This document shows, piece by piece, positions 50,229 through 58,717 of a stretch of DNA of 64,000 nucleotides. The translations under genes were made by a program, and so were the position numbers. The notes beneath the pieces are model-generated. The model worked only from the letters and a program-made list of their open reading frames with translations. It was not told the origin of the DNA and ran no database searches. The DNA is from Salinadaptatus halalkaliphilus (GTDB lineage: Archaea; Halobacteriota; Halobacteria; Halobacteriales; Natrialbaceae). The stretch covers positions 1 through 64,000 of the forward strand of contig NZ_RBZW01000019.1 of assembly GCF_006543045.1 (NCBI RefSeq), read 5' to 3'. Each line of letters begins with the position of its first letter. Within the stretch, counting starts at the first letter, position 1.

Positions 50229-51542
50229 ATGATGCCAACGACGGCCCTCCAACGAACGAACGCCGTACTCGAGTCCCATCGACTACTGCTTGCAGTACTC
50301 GTCCTCGCGGTCGGGGCGACCGTTCTCGCGGTTCCGGTGGTGGCCGACGGTCCCGACGCCGAGCACGACCACGAGGCCGATCGATTCGGCTTCGCGGACG
50401 GACAGCTGTCGATCGAAGTCGACCCTGGTGAGACAGTCGAGATCGACGTCACGAACACGGGTGGAGACATGTTCGTCTTCGAACTCGACCACGTCGGCGA
50501 CGACCTCCACCTCGAGGTCGAACTCGAGCCTACTGCCGAGAACGTGACGATCGAACTAGCGACTGGTACCGTCGGTGAGGACCCGACCGAATCGCTGTCG
50601 GCCGCCGATGCCGAGGTGCGAAACGTTACTGTCCACGAGAACGACATCGACGGCGAGCTGCCGGGTGGATCCTACGGCGTCTCCGTCGACGACGGCGACG
50701 GATATCACGCAGGCACCCTCCTCGCTGAACCGACGGTTCGATTCGAGACGAGCGGGACCATCTCTGATTCCGACAGCGAACACGATCCGGTGGAGACGTT
50801 CGAAGGCACGACCGGGCTCGAGTCCGGTGAGCCACTCGAGGTACGCCTCGAATCGAGAGACGACGGTTCCCCGCTGTTCGAGACCGAGACGGTAGTCGAC
50901 GACGACGGTGCGTTCGAGGTAGCGCTCGACCTGAGCCACGTTCCCGAGGATGCCTGGCTTTCCCTCGTAGCCGAACACGACGGGACGGTCAAAGCAGAGG
51001 TCCCGGTCATCGTCGAAGATGACGTAACTGGCGAAGACGAACGCAAACAGGAGAGCCACGGCATCGTGATCGTCTACGAAGACGAGATGCTCGAACTCGA
51101 GGCAGCCCCCGGTCAGGCGATCACCGGAGAAGCCGCTCTCGAGGCGGGCGAAACGGTAGACGTCCGACTCGAGTCGACTGACGGTACGCCGTTTCTGGTC
51201 AGCGAGACGGCGACAGTCGACGACCGTGGGACGTTCGAAGCGAATATCGACCTCGACATCGTCGAGCCAGGAACTGAGTTCGAGGTAATTGCCAGCGCCC
51301 GTGGTGAGCCGCGTGTGAACGGCACAGCACCGGGAATAGTGCTCGAGCCGGTCGACGGCGGGAGTCACACACCGGCCACCGAACAGTCGGCCGATCTCGA
51401 TGACAACGCATCCCTCCTCGGCACGGCTTCAGGCCTCCGAGGACTCGGCGCAATCGCGTTCGGCACAGTGCTTGCAAGCGTCGGTATCGCCGTCATAGTC
51501 GGTGTTCGTCGGGATGGCTTGCCCGGACTCGGTTCGTCCTGA
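50229..51542 (+). CDS. Secreted BGTF/DUF7827-like surface protein, 437 aa
   Basis: A Sec signal (LESHRLLLAVLVLAVGATVLAVPVVADG) leads to an acidic beta-rich ectodomain with two similar modules (ESGEPLEVRLESRDDGSPLFETETVVDDDGAFEVALDLS and EAGETVDVRLESTDGTPFLVSETATVDDRGTFEANIDL). A C-terminal transmembrane helix (LGAIAFGTVLASVGIAVIVGVRR) follows, so it is anchored outside the cell. The start is ATG 50229 (or 50232). It is followed by a subtilase and a membrane-bound regulator in the same direction, a likely functional set. Confidence 0.75.
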   Translation: MMPTTALQRTNAVLESHRLLLAVLVLAVGATVLAVPVVADGPDAEHDHEADRFGFADGQLSIEVDPGETVEIDVTNTGGDMFVFELDHVGDDLHLEVELEPTAENVTIELATGTVGEDPTESLSAADAEVRNVTVHENDIDGELPGGSYGVSVDDGDGYHAGTLLAEPTVRFETSGTISDSDSEHDPVETFEGTTGLESGEPLEVRLESRDDGSPLFETETVVDDDGAFEVALDLSHVPEDAWLSLVAEHDGTVKAEVPVIVEDDVTGEDERKQESHGIVIVYEDEMLELEAAPGQAITGEAALEAGETVDVRLESTDGTPFLVSETATVDDRGTFEANIDLDIVEPGTEFEVIASARGEPRVNGTAPGIVLEPVDGGSHTPATEQSADLDDNASLLGTASGLRGLGAIAFGTVLASVGIAVIVGVRRDGLPGLGSS

Positions 51543-51691
51543 CGATGTCACGACCGTCAACGCTGCTCCCGATCGATCCAGAACGGCCCAACACTCATGT
51601 GGGCCGAATCGCCATGGTAGTAACCAGCGGCGAATCGATCGGTAAACCGATACGAGCAGTCCAGCCGAATTCCCAGTGACGGGTAGCATCG

Positions 51692-52999
51692 ATGGGACGA
51701 ACGAAACAGGTCGCCGTGCTGGTCGCTATCGTGCTCGTCGTTAGCTCGCTTGCCGGCGGCCTCGCTGGGCTCGCGATCTCGCTCGAGTCGACAGCCGCCG
51801 ACGCCGAACTCGGCGAACCGACCGTCCAGACCGAGGCGGTACACGAAACGGGAATCACCGGCGAAAACGTCTCCGTCGGTATCCTCGACGTGACTGGCTT
51901 CGATGCTGAACAGCCGCTGCTCGAGGATCGGGTCGTCACGTCCCGTGGGTTCGGTGACGGCGTTGCCGTCGACGACCCGACCGACAACCACGGTACCGCG
52001 GCAGCGATCACAGTCGCCCGGACCGCGCCGGATGCGGAGCTATACCTTGGGACGGTCGAGACGCCCGCGGACTACGCGGCAGGACTCGAGTGGCTGGTCG
52101 AGGAGGACGTCGACGTGGTCGTCACACCCGTGGTCGACGCCGGGACGGTCGGTGACGGGACCGCTGATATCGCTCGATCGACGACTGCCGCAATCGATCA
52201 GGGCGTCATCGTCGTTGCTCCTGTCGGCAATATCGGTGATGGACACTGGATCGGTACGTACGACCCGGACGAGGACGGAGTTCACTCGTTCGATCACGGA
52301 CCGCTCAACGGGATCGACGGCCAAACCGGGCACGCGGAGTTTCACCTCGCCTGGAACGATCCGGACGAATCCTATCACCTCGAACTCCACCGGCTCGGCG
52401 ACGACGGAACGACCGATCTCGTGGCCAGGTCGCTTCCCCGGGAACACCGTCCCGAATCCGCCGAGCGTCTGACTGTCAGACTGGAGGACGATCGATACGC
52501 GCTCGTTGTCCGTGGGCCAGGAGCCGGGGATGGCACCAACACCACGGTTCGGATCGCGTCACCGACACATTCACTTGACGAAGCCCGTTCCGAACGAAGC
52601 GTTACCGCACCCGCAACAGCCCCCGAGGCAATCGCCGTCGGTGCATACGATCCGTCGTCGGAGTCGGTAGCACCGTTCAGTTCCCGCGGTCCGACGACGG
52701 ACGGTCGACTCGGGGTCTACGTCGTCGCTCCGAGCGGGAACCACGGTCCCGGAACCGAATCCTTCGAGGGAACGTCGGCCTCGGCAGCGTACGTTGGCGG
52801 CGTCGTCGCGCTCGTCTGTGAAACAGCACCCGACCTCGAGCCACGGGACGTCCGTTGGACCATCGCCTCGAGCGCCGAACCGATCGACGGCGTCGATGCC
52901 GAGAGCGGACATGGGGTGATCGATCCACTGGCTGCTGTCCAGGCCGCCGATTCCGACCGAGAACCGCCTCCGGAAGCCGAGTCTGCGGACTCGAGGTAA
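51692..52999 (+). CDS. Secreted S8 (subtilisin-like) serine peptidase, 435 aa
   Basis: The N-terminal segment VAVLVAIVLVVSSLAGGLAGLAI is a signal peptide or anchor. The subtilase triad is complete: Asp in VGILDVTGFD, His in DNHGTAAAI, oxyanion Asn in APVGNIGDG, Ser in GTSASAAYVGGVVAL. A beta insert (residues ~195-300) separates the Asn and Ser motifs. It may process surface proteins such as that encoded just upstream; this is inferred from adjacency. It stops at TAA 52997-52999, followed by a small hairpin. Confidence 0.85.
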   Translation: MGRTKQVAVLVAIVLVVSSLAGGLAGLAISLESTAADAELGEPTVQTEAVHETGITGENVSVGILDVTGFDAEQPLLEDRVVTSRGFGDGVAVDDPTDNHGTAAAITVARTAPDAELYLGTVETPADYAAGLEWLVEEDVDVVVTPVVDAGTVGDGTADIARSTTAAIDQGVIVVAPVGNIGDGHWIGTYDPDEDGVHSFDHGPLNGIDGQTGHAEFHLAWNDPDESYHLELHRLGDDGTTDLVARSLPREHRPESAERLTVRLEDDRYALVVRGPGAGDGTNTTVRIASPTHSLDEARSERSVTAPATAPEAIAVGAYDPSSESVAPFSSRGPTTDGRLGVYVVAPSGNHGPGTESFEGTSASAAYVGGVVALVCETAPDLEPRDVRWTIASSAEPIDGVDAESGHGVIDPLAAVQAADSDREPPPEAESADSR

Positions 53000-53012
53000 T
53001 CTTTCAGACCGA

Positions 53013-53029
53013 TGGAGTCATACGGACTC
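53013..53029 (+). terminator. Hairpin after the subtilase gene
   Basis: GGAGT-CATACGG-ACTCC lies 13 nt past the stop codon. Its loop carries CATACGG, the end motif of palindromic family 1, so it may be a decayed copy or a short terminator. Confidence 0.35.
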
Positions 53030-53157
53030 CGAGCTGCCTGGGCCAGTACGAGGGTGTGCCAACTCCGTCCACCCTGTGGAACGCCGTTCGGATACCGCTC
53101 AAATCGTCGTTTAACGTATGGAAAACTATGTTTCCCTCTACGACTAATCGCGGCGTA

Positions 53158-53772
53158 ATGTCGACGCTTACGGATATTCTCCCGTCGGAGTCACAGACGC
53201 CCGAGGCCAGCCTCCGGGTCGTCGACGTCGATCACGACGAGGCTGACGAACTCTTCGACGTGCTCTCGAGCGAGACGCGTCGTAACGCCTACCGATGTCT
53301 GTTCGACGAGCCGGCAACGGCGTCGGAGCTAGCGACGCGACTTGATACCTCGGTCCAGAACGTCTCTCATCACGTCTCGATGCTCGAGGAGGCGACACTC
53401 GTCGAACCGGTCGGGAAACGGTATTCCGAGAAAGGCAACGAGATGGTCGTCTACGGACCAGCGAGCGATCCCCTCGTATTCGTCGGCCGGGAAGAGATCC
53501 GGCCGCAGGTCGACCGCTCACTCTCGGAGGTCGTCACCGGGCTGGGAATTATCGCCGCAGGGTCGCTGTTCGTCCAATGGGGTATTTACGAGTTGCTCGC
53601 CCGCCAGGGAACGAATGCGGCTGGGATCGAGACGGCGAGTCGTGCGACCGAACTCGAGGGAACGCAGGGGCTGCTCGCGTGGCTCGTCTTCGAGGCCGGC
53701 GAACCCGGACTGATCTTTTTTGTCGGCTGTCTGCTGATCGCTGGACTCGTCTCGCTGACGCTCTACCGCTGA
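53158..53772 (+). CDS. Membrane-bound ArsR-like winged-helix regulator, 204 aa
   Basis: The N-terminal wHTH (DELFDVLSSETRRNAYRCLFDEPATASELATRLDTSVQNVSHHVSMLEEATLVEPVGKRYSEKGNEMVVYG) is followed by two C-terminal transmembrane segments (VVTGLGIIAAGSLFVQWGIYEL and GLIFFVGCLLIAGLVSLTLYR). It is a DNA-binding protein held at the membrane, a design known in haloarchaea for signal-dependent control. ATG at 53158 is used; ATG at 53128 is possible. It follows the surface protein and subtilase genes and may regulate them. Confidence 0.8.
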   Translation: MSTLTDILPSESQTPEASLRVVDVDHDEADELFDVLSSETRRNAYRCLFDEPATASELATRLDTSVQNVSHHVSMLEEATLVEPVGKRYSEKGNEMVVYGPASDPLVFVGREEIRPQVDRSLSEVVTGLGIIAAGSLFVQWGIYELLARQGTNAAGIETASRATELEGTQGLLAWLVFEAGEPGLIFFVGCLLIAGLVSLTLYR

Positions 53773-53802
53773 CTCGATTTCTCGACGACCGCCGCGAGCC
53801 CG

Positions 53803-53890
53803 CTAGTGGCTTCCCAAGCCTGCACTGCTGGGTCGAACCAGTTGGCGGGTGTCGGTTCGACCCAGCAGTCGACGGTTGGGAGGGTACTAG
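53803..53890 (+). repeat. 88-bp palindromic repeat, family 2 copy 2
   Basis: It differs from 21871-21958 at only one or two positions (CGGTTGG for CGCTTGG in the right arm). The 16-bp inner stem is perfect. It lies 30 bp after the membrane-bound regulator gene. Confidence 0.85.
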
Positions 53891-53951
53891 TACCGACGAC
53901 ACCGGAACACGCGTGCCAAACGGCTACCCGCACGCATCCGATAGACGCGCT

Positions 53952-54725
53952 ATGACTCGTCTCCAACGGACGCTCTCGAACGTCTCCGAAGGCGGAAACG
54001 ACAACGGTTGCATCGGGATCGTCGGCGGGGCCGTCGCGTATCCGAATCAACCGGCTCTCGTCGGACAAGCAGCGCTGCGAACCGGCTCAGACCACGTCCG
54101 CGCGCTCGTCGCGGAGCCGATCTACGAGATCGTCGCGAGTCACTCGCCGAACCTGCTGGTCGATCGCTACGCAGGTGAGCAGTTCGACGATGACGCCGTC
54201 GACCGCACGCGCGAACTGAGCGAGTGGGCCGACGCGGTGATCATCGGTCCCGGCCTCGTCGACGCCGACCCGGGCGCTCTCCGCGATGCCGTCGACGCCA
54301 TCGACGTGCCGGTCGTCGTCGACGCCCTCGCGATCGAGCCCGCACTCGAGGCCGACCTCTCGAATGCAGTGCTCACCCCGAGTGGCTCCGAGGACGATCC
54401 GATTCGCGATGCGTACGGATCGCTCGAGTCCTGTACGGTCGAAACCGACGCCGTCGTCGCGCTCACCGGGGAGGTCGACGAGATCGTCGCCGACGGCGAT
54501 CGCAACCGGAACGAGACGGGCACGTCGGCACTTACCGTCGCCGGAACCGGCGATACGATCGCCGGCATCGTCGGCTCACTGCTCGGACAGGGGCTCGAGC
54601 GCGCGGATGCTGCCGAACTCGGCGCGTGGATCCTCGGCAAGAGCGGCGAACTGGCCACTGCGGAGTACGGCCCCGGGATGGTCGCGACCGACGTGATCGA
54701 GCGGATTCCGGATACGATCCGGTAG
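53952..54725 (+). CDS. NAD(P)H-hydrate dehydratase-like protein, 257 aa
   Basis: The YjeF C-terminal (ribokinase-like) fold: CIGIVGGAVAYPNQPALVGQAALRTGSDHVRALV start, ADAVIIGPGLVDAD, VPVVVDALAIEPAL, NAVLTPSG, and the nucleotide/catalytic motif VAGTGDTIAGIVGSLLGQG. Such enzymes repair damaged NADHX/NADPHX using ADP or ATP. The protein has only this domain, without the epimerase half found in bifunctional versions. ATG at 53952. Confidence 0.8.
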   Translation: MTRLQRTLSNVSEGGNDNGCIGIVGGAVAYPNQPALVGQAALRTGSDHVRALVAEPIYEIVASHSPNLLVDRYAGEQFDDDAVDRTRELSEWADAVIIGPGLVDADPGALRDAVDAIDVPVVVDALAIEPALEADLSNAVLTPSGSEDDPIRDAYGSLESCTVETDAVVALTGEVDEIVADGDRNRNETGTSALTVAGTGDTIAGIVGSLLGQGLERADAAELGAWILGKSGELATAEYGPGMVATDVIERIPDTIR

Positions 54726-54826
54726 CGGGAGCCACCGGCCCGCCGTAGCTGCGGCCGTCCAAGCAGTTTCCGGGACAGACCAGTTCCGGGCCCGAAATCT
54801 TTAGCAGCCGTCGTCGTAGGCAGGGT

Positions 54827-55510
54827 ATGCCCAACGCCACGACCACGTCCGAGTGCGGCCGCGAACACGACATCGCTCACCCGGTTTTCGCGAGGTTGTA
54901 CGATCTGTTGCCCCAGTCACCGCTGGTCGACCCCCACCGACGCTACCTCGCTCGCGGGCTCTCCGGTCGCGTCCTCGAGCTCGGCTGTGGCACCGGCGAC
55001 CAGTTTCGGTTCGTCGTCGCCGAAAGCGGCCAGGAGCTCGAGTACCACGCGATCGAACCGGACCCACACATGCGAAAGCGAGCTGTCCGAACCGCTCGCA
55101 AACTCGACTTTCCCGTCGACCTCCGGAGCGGGCGGGCCGAATCGTTACCCTATCCCGACGCGTCGTTCGATACCGTCGTCGCCGGCGTCGTCTTCTGTAC
55201 GATACAGGATCCCGACGCGGCGCTCGAGGAGGTCGTGCGCGTGTTGAAACCCGGCGGCGAGTTTCGGTTTCTCGAGCACGTCCGTTCGACCGGCTGGCGG
55301 GCGACCGTCCAGGAGCTACTGACGCCGCTGTGGGCGCGATCCGCCGGCGGCTGCCAGCTCGACCGCGAGACGATCGATCGGTTCGTCGCCCACGACGCAC
55401 TGACCGTCGAGGAAGTCGAACGGCTCGATCTCGGCGTCTTTCCGGTCGATCCAATCTTCCGCGGAACGATGCGTCGCTCTCGTGGCGGACGCTTCGAGGC
55501 GGTACTCTGA
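54827..55510 (+). CDS. Class I SAM-dependent methyltransferase, 227 aa
   Basis: Motif I VLELGCGTGDQFRFV, acidic motif II (YHAIEPDPHMRKRA), the motif III region (SFDTVVAGVVFCTIQDPDAALEEVVRVLKPGGEFRFLEHVRS) and the N-terminal FARLYDLLPQ... element fit UbiE/Coq5- or METTL7-like methyltransferases. The substrate is unknown. The TGA stop at 55508-55510 is shared with palindromic repeat copy D. Confidence 0.82.
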   Translation: MPNATTTSECGREHDIAHPVFARLYDLLPQSPLVDPHRRYLARGLSGRVLELGCGTGDQFRFVVAESGQELEYHAIEPDPHMRKRAVRTARKLDFPVDLRSGRAESLPYPDASFDTVVAGVVFCTIQDPDAALEEVVRVLKPGGEFRFLEHVRSTGWRATVQELLTPLWARSAGGCQLDRETIDRFVAHDALTVEEVERLDLGVFPVDPIFRGTMRRSRGGRFEAVL

Positions 55511-55591
55511 TACGGACCGTTGTAGTTCTTTACCGGTGATCACCCGGAACGGGGTCGGTGATCACCGGTAAAACGCTACAACAATCCGTAT
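55510..55591 (+). repeat. 82-bp palindromic repeat, family 1 copy D
   Basis: ATACGGACCGTTGTAG...CTACAACAATCCGTAT with a perfect 16-bp inner stem TTTACCGGTGATCACC / GGTGATCACCGGTAAA. It starts on the methyltransferase TGA. Sequence differs from A-C but the layout is the same. Confidence 0.82.
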
Positions 55592-55690
55592 GACGGGAGC
55601 AGGAGTCGGCTCGAGCAACCGACGGTGAGCCGGTTTCGGCCGGAGTCTGCAGGTGGAACCGTTTCCCGTCTCACAGACGGAGGTATCGAC

Positions 55691-55969
55691 ATGTCCGAAC
55701 CCGATCGAGAACCACCGGAGGGACCGACTGAGGACAAGGTCCAAGCCGAACACGATGGAAAGCAGATGGCCCGCAACTGGGTCGGGATCGCCGTCGTCTC
55801 GATTCTGGCGTTGCTGTTGCTCGCGGTCGGGTTACTGCAAGCGACCGGCGTCGTCGACGTCTTTGCACCGATCGCGACGACCGAGACTCAGCAGTGGGCC
55901 GCCGTCGGCGTCCTCGCACTGATCGTCGTCGCCATCGCCGGCTGGAGCTGGAGTTCGTTCGTCGGGTAG
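55691..55969 (+). CDS. Small two-helix membrane protein, 92 aa
   Basis: An acidic N-terminus (MSEPDREPPEGPTEDKVQAEHDGKQMARN) precedes two transmembrane helices (WVGIAVVSILALLLLAVGLLQ and WAAVGVLALIVVAIAGWSW). The lysine- and asparagine-bearing start of helix 1 suggests the N-terminus stays inside. Conserved-looking but of unknown function. Confidence 0.6.
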   Translation: MSEPDREPPEGPTEDKVQAEHDGKQMARNWVGIAVVSILALLLLAVGLLQATGVVDVFAPIATTETQQWAAVGVLALIVVAIAGWSWSSFVG

Positions 55970-56001
55970 CCTCGTGTGTTCACCGACTGTGGTCGACCGG
56001 C

Positions 56002-56292
56002 CTATCGGCAGTACGACCAGTCGCGAACGCCGTCCGAGGCCCCACTCGAGCGTGCCTGACCGTCGGGGAAGCACATCTCGCTACAGTAGTGGCGCTCGTG
56101 GGTCGTGTAACCGTCCTCGAGGAGTCGCGTCAGTCGGAATTCTTGCGGGCCGATCGTCGTCTCACAGGTGTCACAGCGAACGCTCCCGGCGTCGAGATCG
56201 GCGTCCGAACCGCCGCTGTCGTCCGCGCCGTCGCGGTCGCCAGGCCGGAGCGGGGCTGCCACCGATCCCGATTCGGTGTTCGGATCTCCCAT
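56002..56292 (-). CDS. Zinc-ribbon protein (DUF7576-like), 96 aa
   Basis: CDTCETTIGPQEFRLTRLLEDGYTTHERHYCSEMC contains a CxxC...CxxxC zinc site typical of small haloarchaeal zinc-ribbon proteins, preceded by an acidic disordered segment. ATG at 56292 removes noncoding upstream codons. Likely protein- or nucleic-acid-binding; no further function can be assigned. Confidence 0.65.
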   Translation of the reverse strand: MGDPNTESGSVAAPLRPGDRDGADDSGGSDADLDAGSVRCDTCETTIGPQEFRLTRLLEDGYTTHERHYCSEMCFPDGQARSSGASDGVRDWSYCR

Positions 56293-56452
56293 ACGCGATC
56301 CACCACGAGGACCGATAAATAAGCCGCCCTGACCGTCAATTTCTGATGACTGTCTGGACCGCGATAAACTCTCGCCAACGGAGGACAGCAAACTACCCCA
56401 CAAATCTAGCTCAATGACAAAACGTTACCATCCTTCGGCGAGAGGCACGCCT

Positions 56453-57421
56453 ATGACCGGTGATTCCGGCAGCAACTTGCCGGACGATGCCTTTCGTGTC
56501 CTCAGTCACGATCTTCGACTCGCCGTTCTCGACGTCCTCGAGAGCGCACAGGACGCAGGTTCGTTCGCCGCCGACCCCCTGGCCTACGCCGAATTGGCGG
56601 GCCAAGTCGGTGAACGACTCGACGGCGACTTCACTCGAGACTCGGGAAATTTCAACTACCACCTCCGAACGCTGCGCGATGCGTCGTTTATCGAGCGCGT
56701 CGACGGCGGCTATCGAATCAGTCAAGCGGGCGTCCGGATCGTTCGGGCGATCAGAACGGGTAACATCGCCGACGAGACGCAGTTCGAGACGCTGCCGATC
56801 GACGAGCCCTGCCCGTACTGTGGCGGGTCGTCCGCGATCTCGTTGCAGGACGACTGGCTGTTTATCCGCTGTCTCGAGTGTCCGGGTGCGTTCGTCCAGG
56901 ACGATACGCTTCCCAACGGAACGCTGGCCGGGTTCGAGGTCTCGCCGGCCAGCGTTCGAGACCGCGACCCCCTCGAGATATTCGCGGTCGCGTTCCAACT
57001 CGGCTTACAGGTTCACCGCTCGTTCGCCGCCGGCATCTGCCCGGAGTGTGGCGCAACGACGACCACGGAAACCCTCGAGACCTGTCTCGAGCACGAACTG
57101 AACGCCGAGCAGCTGTGTGAGCACTGCGGCCGGACGACCGACGAATTCCTGGCCGTCTCGTGTGACATCTGCAACCGGTCGCTGATGACGTTTCCGGCGA
57201 TCGTCGTCGCCACCGATCCCCACGTCGTCGCCGTGATGTACGAACGCGGCCGCGACGTGACCGACCAGACCTGGAGTGCCCTCTCGCGGCCGCCCGACTG
57301 GCCCTGTCGATACGCCCAGCGCGACCCGGTCGTCCTCGAGTATACGATCCCCGTTCCGGCGGGCGAGGACATCCGCGTCCGACTCGAGGAATCGCTTTCG
57401 GTCACCGTCTGCAATCCGTGA
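56453..57421 (+). CDS. wHTH regulator with zinc-ribbon domain (DUF7351-like), 322 aa
   Basis: The N-terminal ArsR-like helix-turn-helix (DAFRVLSHDLRLAVLDVLES, NFNYHLRTLRDASFIERVDGGYRISQAG) is followed by a domain with several Cys pairs (CPYCGGS, CLEC, CPECGATTTTETLETCLEHE, CEHCGRTTDEF, CDICNRS), a zinc-binding module common in haloarchaeal regulators of the DUF7351 type. It may sense metal, redox state or a ligand; this is unproven. ATG at 56453 is preferred over 56414. Its TGA stop opens palindromic repeat copy C. Confidence 0.75.
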   Translation: MTGDSGSNLPDDAFRVLSHDLRLAVLDVLESAQDAGSFAADPLAYAELAGQVGERLDGDFTRDSGNFNYHLRTLRDASFIERVDGGYRISQAGVRIVRAIRTGNIADETQFETLPIDEPCPYCGGSSAISLQDDWLFIRCLECPGAFVQDDTLPNGTLAGFEVSPASVRDRDPLEIFAVAFQLGLQVHRSFAAGICPECGATTTTETLETCLEHELNAEQLCEHCGRTTDEFLAVSCDICNRSLMTFPAIVVATDPHVVAVMYERGRDVTDQTWSALSRPPDWPCRYAQRDPVVLEYTIPVPAGEDIRVRLEESLSVTVCNP

Positions 57422-57502
57422 TACGGATTGCTGTAACGGTTTACCGGTGCAACCGCAGGAGGGGACGCGGTTGCACCGGAAACGACGTACAGTAAACCGT
57501 AT
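57421..57502 (+). repeat. 82-bp palindromic repeat, family 1 copy C
   Basis: ATACGGATTGCTGTAAC...GTACAGTAAACCGTAT with inner stem CCGGTGCAACCGC / GCGGTTGCACCGG. It begins on the TGA of the zinc-ribbon regulator gene. Confidence 0.85.
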
Positions 57503-57547
57503 GAGTCTGCCGGCGGGCCACGAGTTCCGGACACGACGACCGAGCCG

Positions 57548-58597
57548 TTAGAACAGCGGCGCGATCGGCTCGTCCCGAATCGATCCGCCGGTAACGCCAA
57601 CGGAAAGCGTCATCTCGCCGACCCCGTCCTCGAGGTCGAGAACCTCGCCCACTCGCCCTCGCGGATCGTAGTTCAACATGATGCGATTCGCGCCGCCAGG
57701 GTTCGCACGAAGGTGGTTCCACAGCGCTCGAGCGGCCGCTTCGTGGCCGGGTGCGTACCAATAATCCGACAGCATCGTCATCCGAAGTTCCTTGCTCTCG
57801 GGAATCGCCGGGGGTAACGCGTCCGCGTCCTCGAGTTCGGGCGGGAGCGAGTCGACCACCAGCGACATTACGTTGTGCATTTCGGAGGCGAAGACGCCGG
57901 CGACGACCTCGTCGTCGACCGTCGCGACGACGTATCGATGCAGCGGCTCGTCGATCGGCGAATCGGCGAGCCGACTCGTCAGCCCGTCGACCGTGTACGG
58001 TCGGTAGACATCGGTCTCCGCGTAGAAGTTGTTCGATCGATCGACCGCGGCGACCCGCTCTTCGGCGCTGGCGTCGTGGACATCGACATCGGTCGAGGGT
58101 GCCGCCGGAATCGGTGGTGCAGGGTACATGACGAACTCGGCCGCGAGCGAGTCGGCCCACCACGCCGCGACCGCTTCCGACGGGTCGTTGCCGTGCTGGA
58201 TGTTGGCGAAGACGACACAGTCCTCGCCGAGTTGCTCTCGTGCATGCGCGATTCGTCGCTCGACGATGCGTTTTGCGAGCCCGCGGTTCCGAAAGTCGGG
58301 GTGGACCGCGAGCGCGTTTAGCAACGCGCTCGGCCGAACCTCGCCGTCGAATCGCGCCTTCGTATTCGAGACGAAGCCCACCCCGACGAGCCGACCGTCG
58401 TCAGTTTCCGCGACGAACCCTGTCGTTTCCGGACGCAACCCCGCGTAGACCTCGTAGGGATCGTACTCGAATCGCGGTGCGAAACTGACCGCTCCCTCGT
58501 CCGGACTGTTGGTAAACAGCGTCCCAATCGCCTCCCCGTCGGCTGGCGTCGCCGTTCGAAGTCGAATCTCGCCCTCAGAATCAGTGTGTGTTTGCAT
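57548..58597 (-). CDS. GNAT-family N-acetyltransferase, 349 aa
   Basis: The N-terminal GNAT domain (RTATPADGEAIGTLF, LVGVGFVSNTKARFDG, LLNALAVHPDFRNRGLAKRIVERRIAHAREQLG with the acetyl-CoA motif RNRGLAKR) is followed by a second, degenerate GNAT-like half (RYVVATVDDEVVAGVFASE; YDPRGRVGEVLDL), as in two-domain family members. The substrate is unknown. ATG at 58597. Confidence 0.82.
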   Translation of the reverse strand: MQTHTDSEGEIRLRTATPADGEAIGTLFTNSPDEGAVSFAPRFEYDPYEVYAGLRPETTGFVAETDDGRLVGVGFVSNTKARFDGEVRPSALLNALAVHPDFRNRGLAKRIVERRIAHAREQLGEDCVVFANIQHGNDPSEAVAAWWADSLAAEFVMYPAPPIPAAPSTDVDVHDASAEERVAAVDRSNNFYAETDVYRPYTVDGLTSRLADSPIDEPLHRYVVATVDDEVVAGVFASEMHNVMSLVVDSLPPELEDADALPPAIPESKELRMTMLSDYWYAPGHEAAARALWNHLRANPGGANRIMLNYDPRGRVGEVLDLEDGVGEMTLSVGVTGGSIRDEPIAPLF

Positions 58598-58717
58598 TCT
58601 CGAGCCGCCTCGACCGATTCTATCTCTGCAATACTATAAACGCTCTGTACTGTTTATTTTATTAACTAGTAGACGATTTGGGTTCTGGCGGTCACGATAA
58701 GGGGTGACACCGGTCGA

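Noticed and set aside
53019-53100. Another full copy of palindromic family 1 after the subtilase gene
   Set aside because: Only the TCATACGGACTCC end matches; no right arm occurs at the expected distance, so it is listed only as a hairpin.
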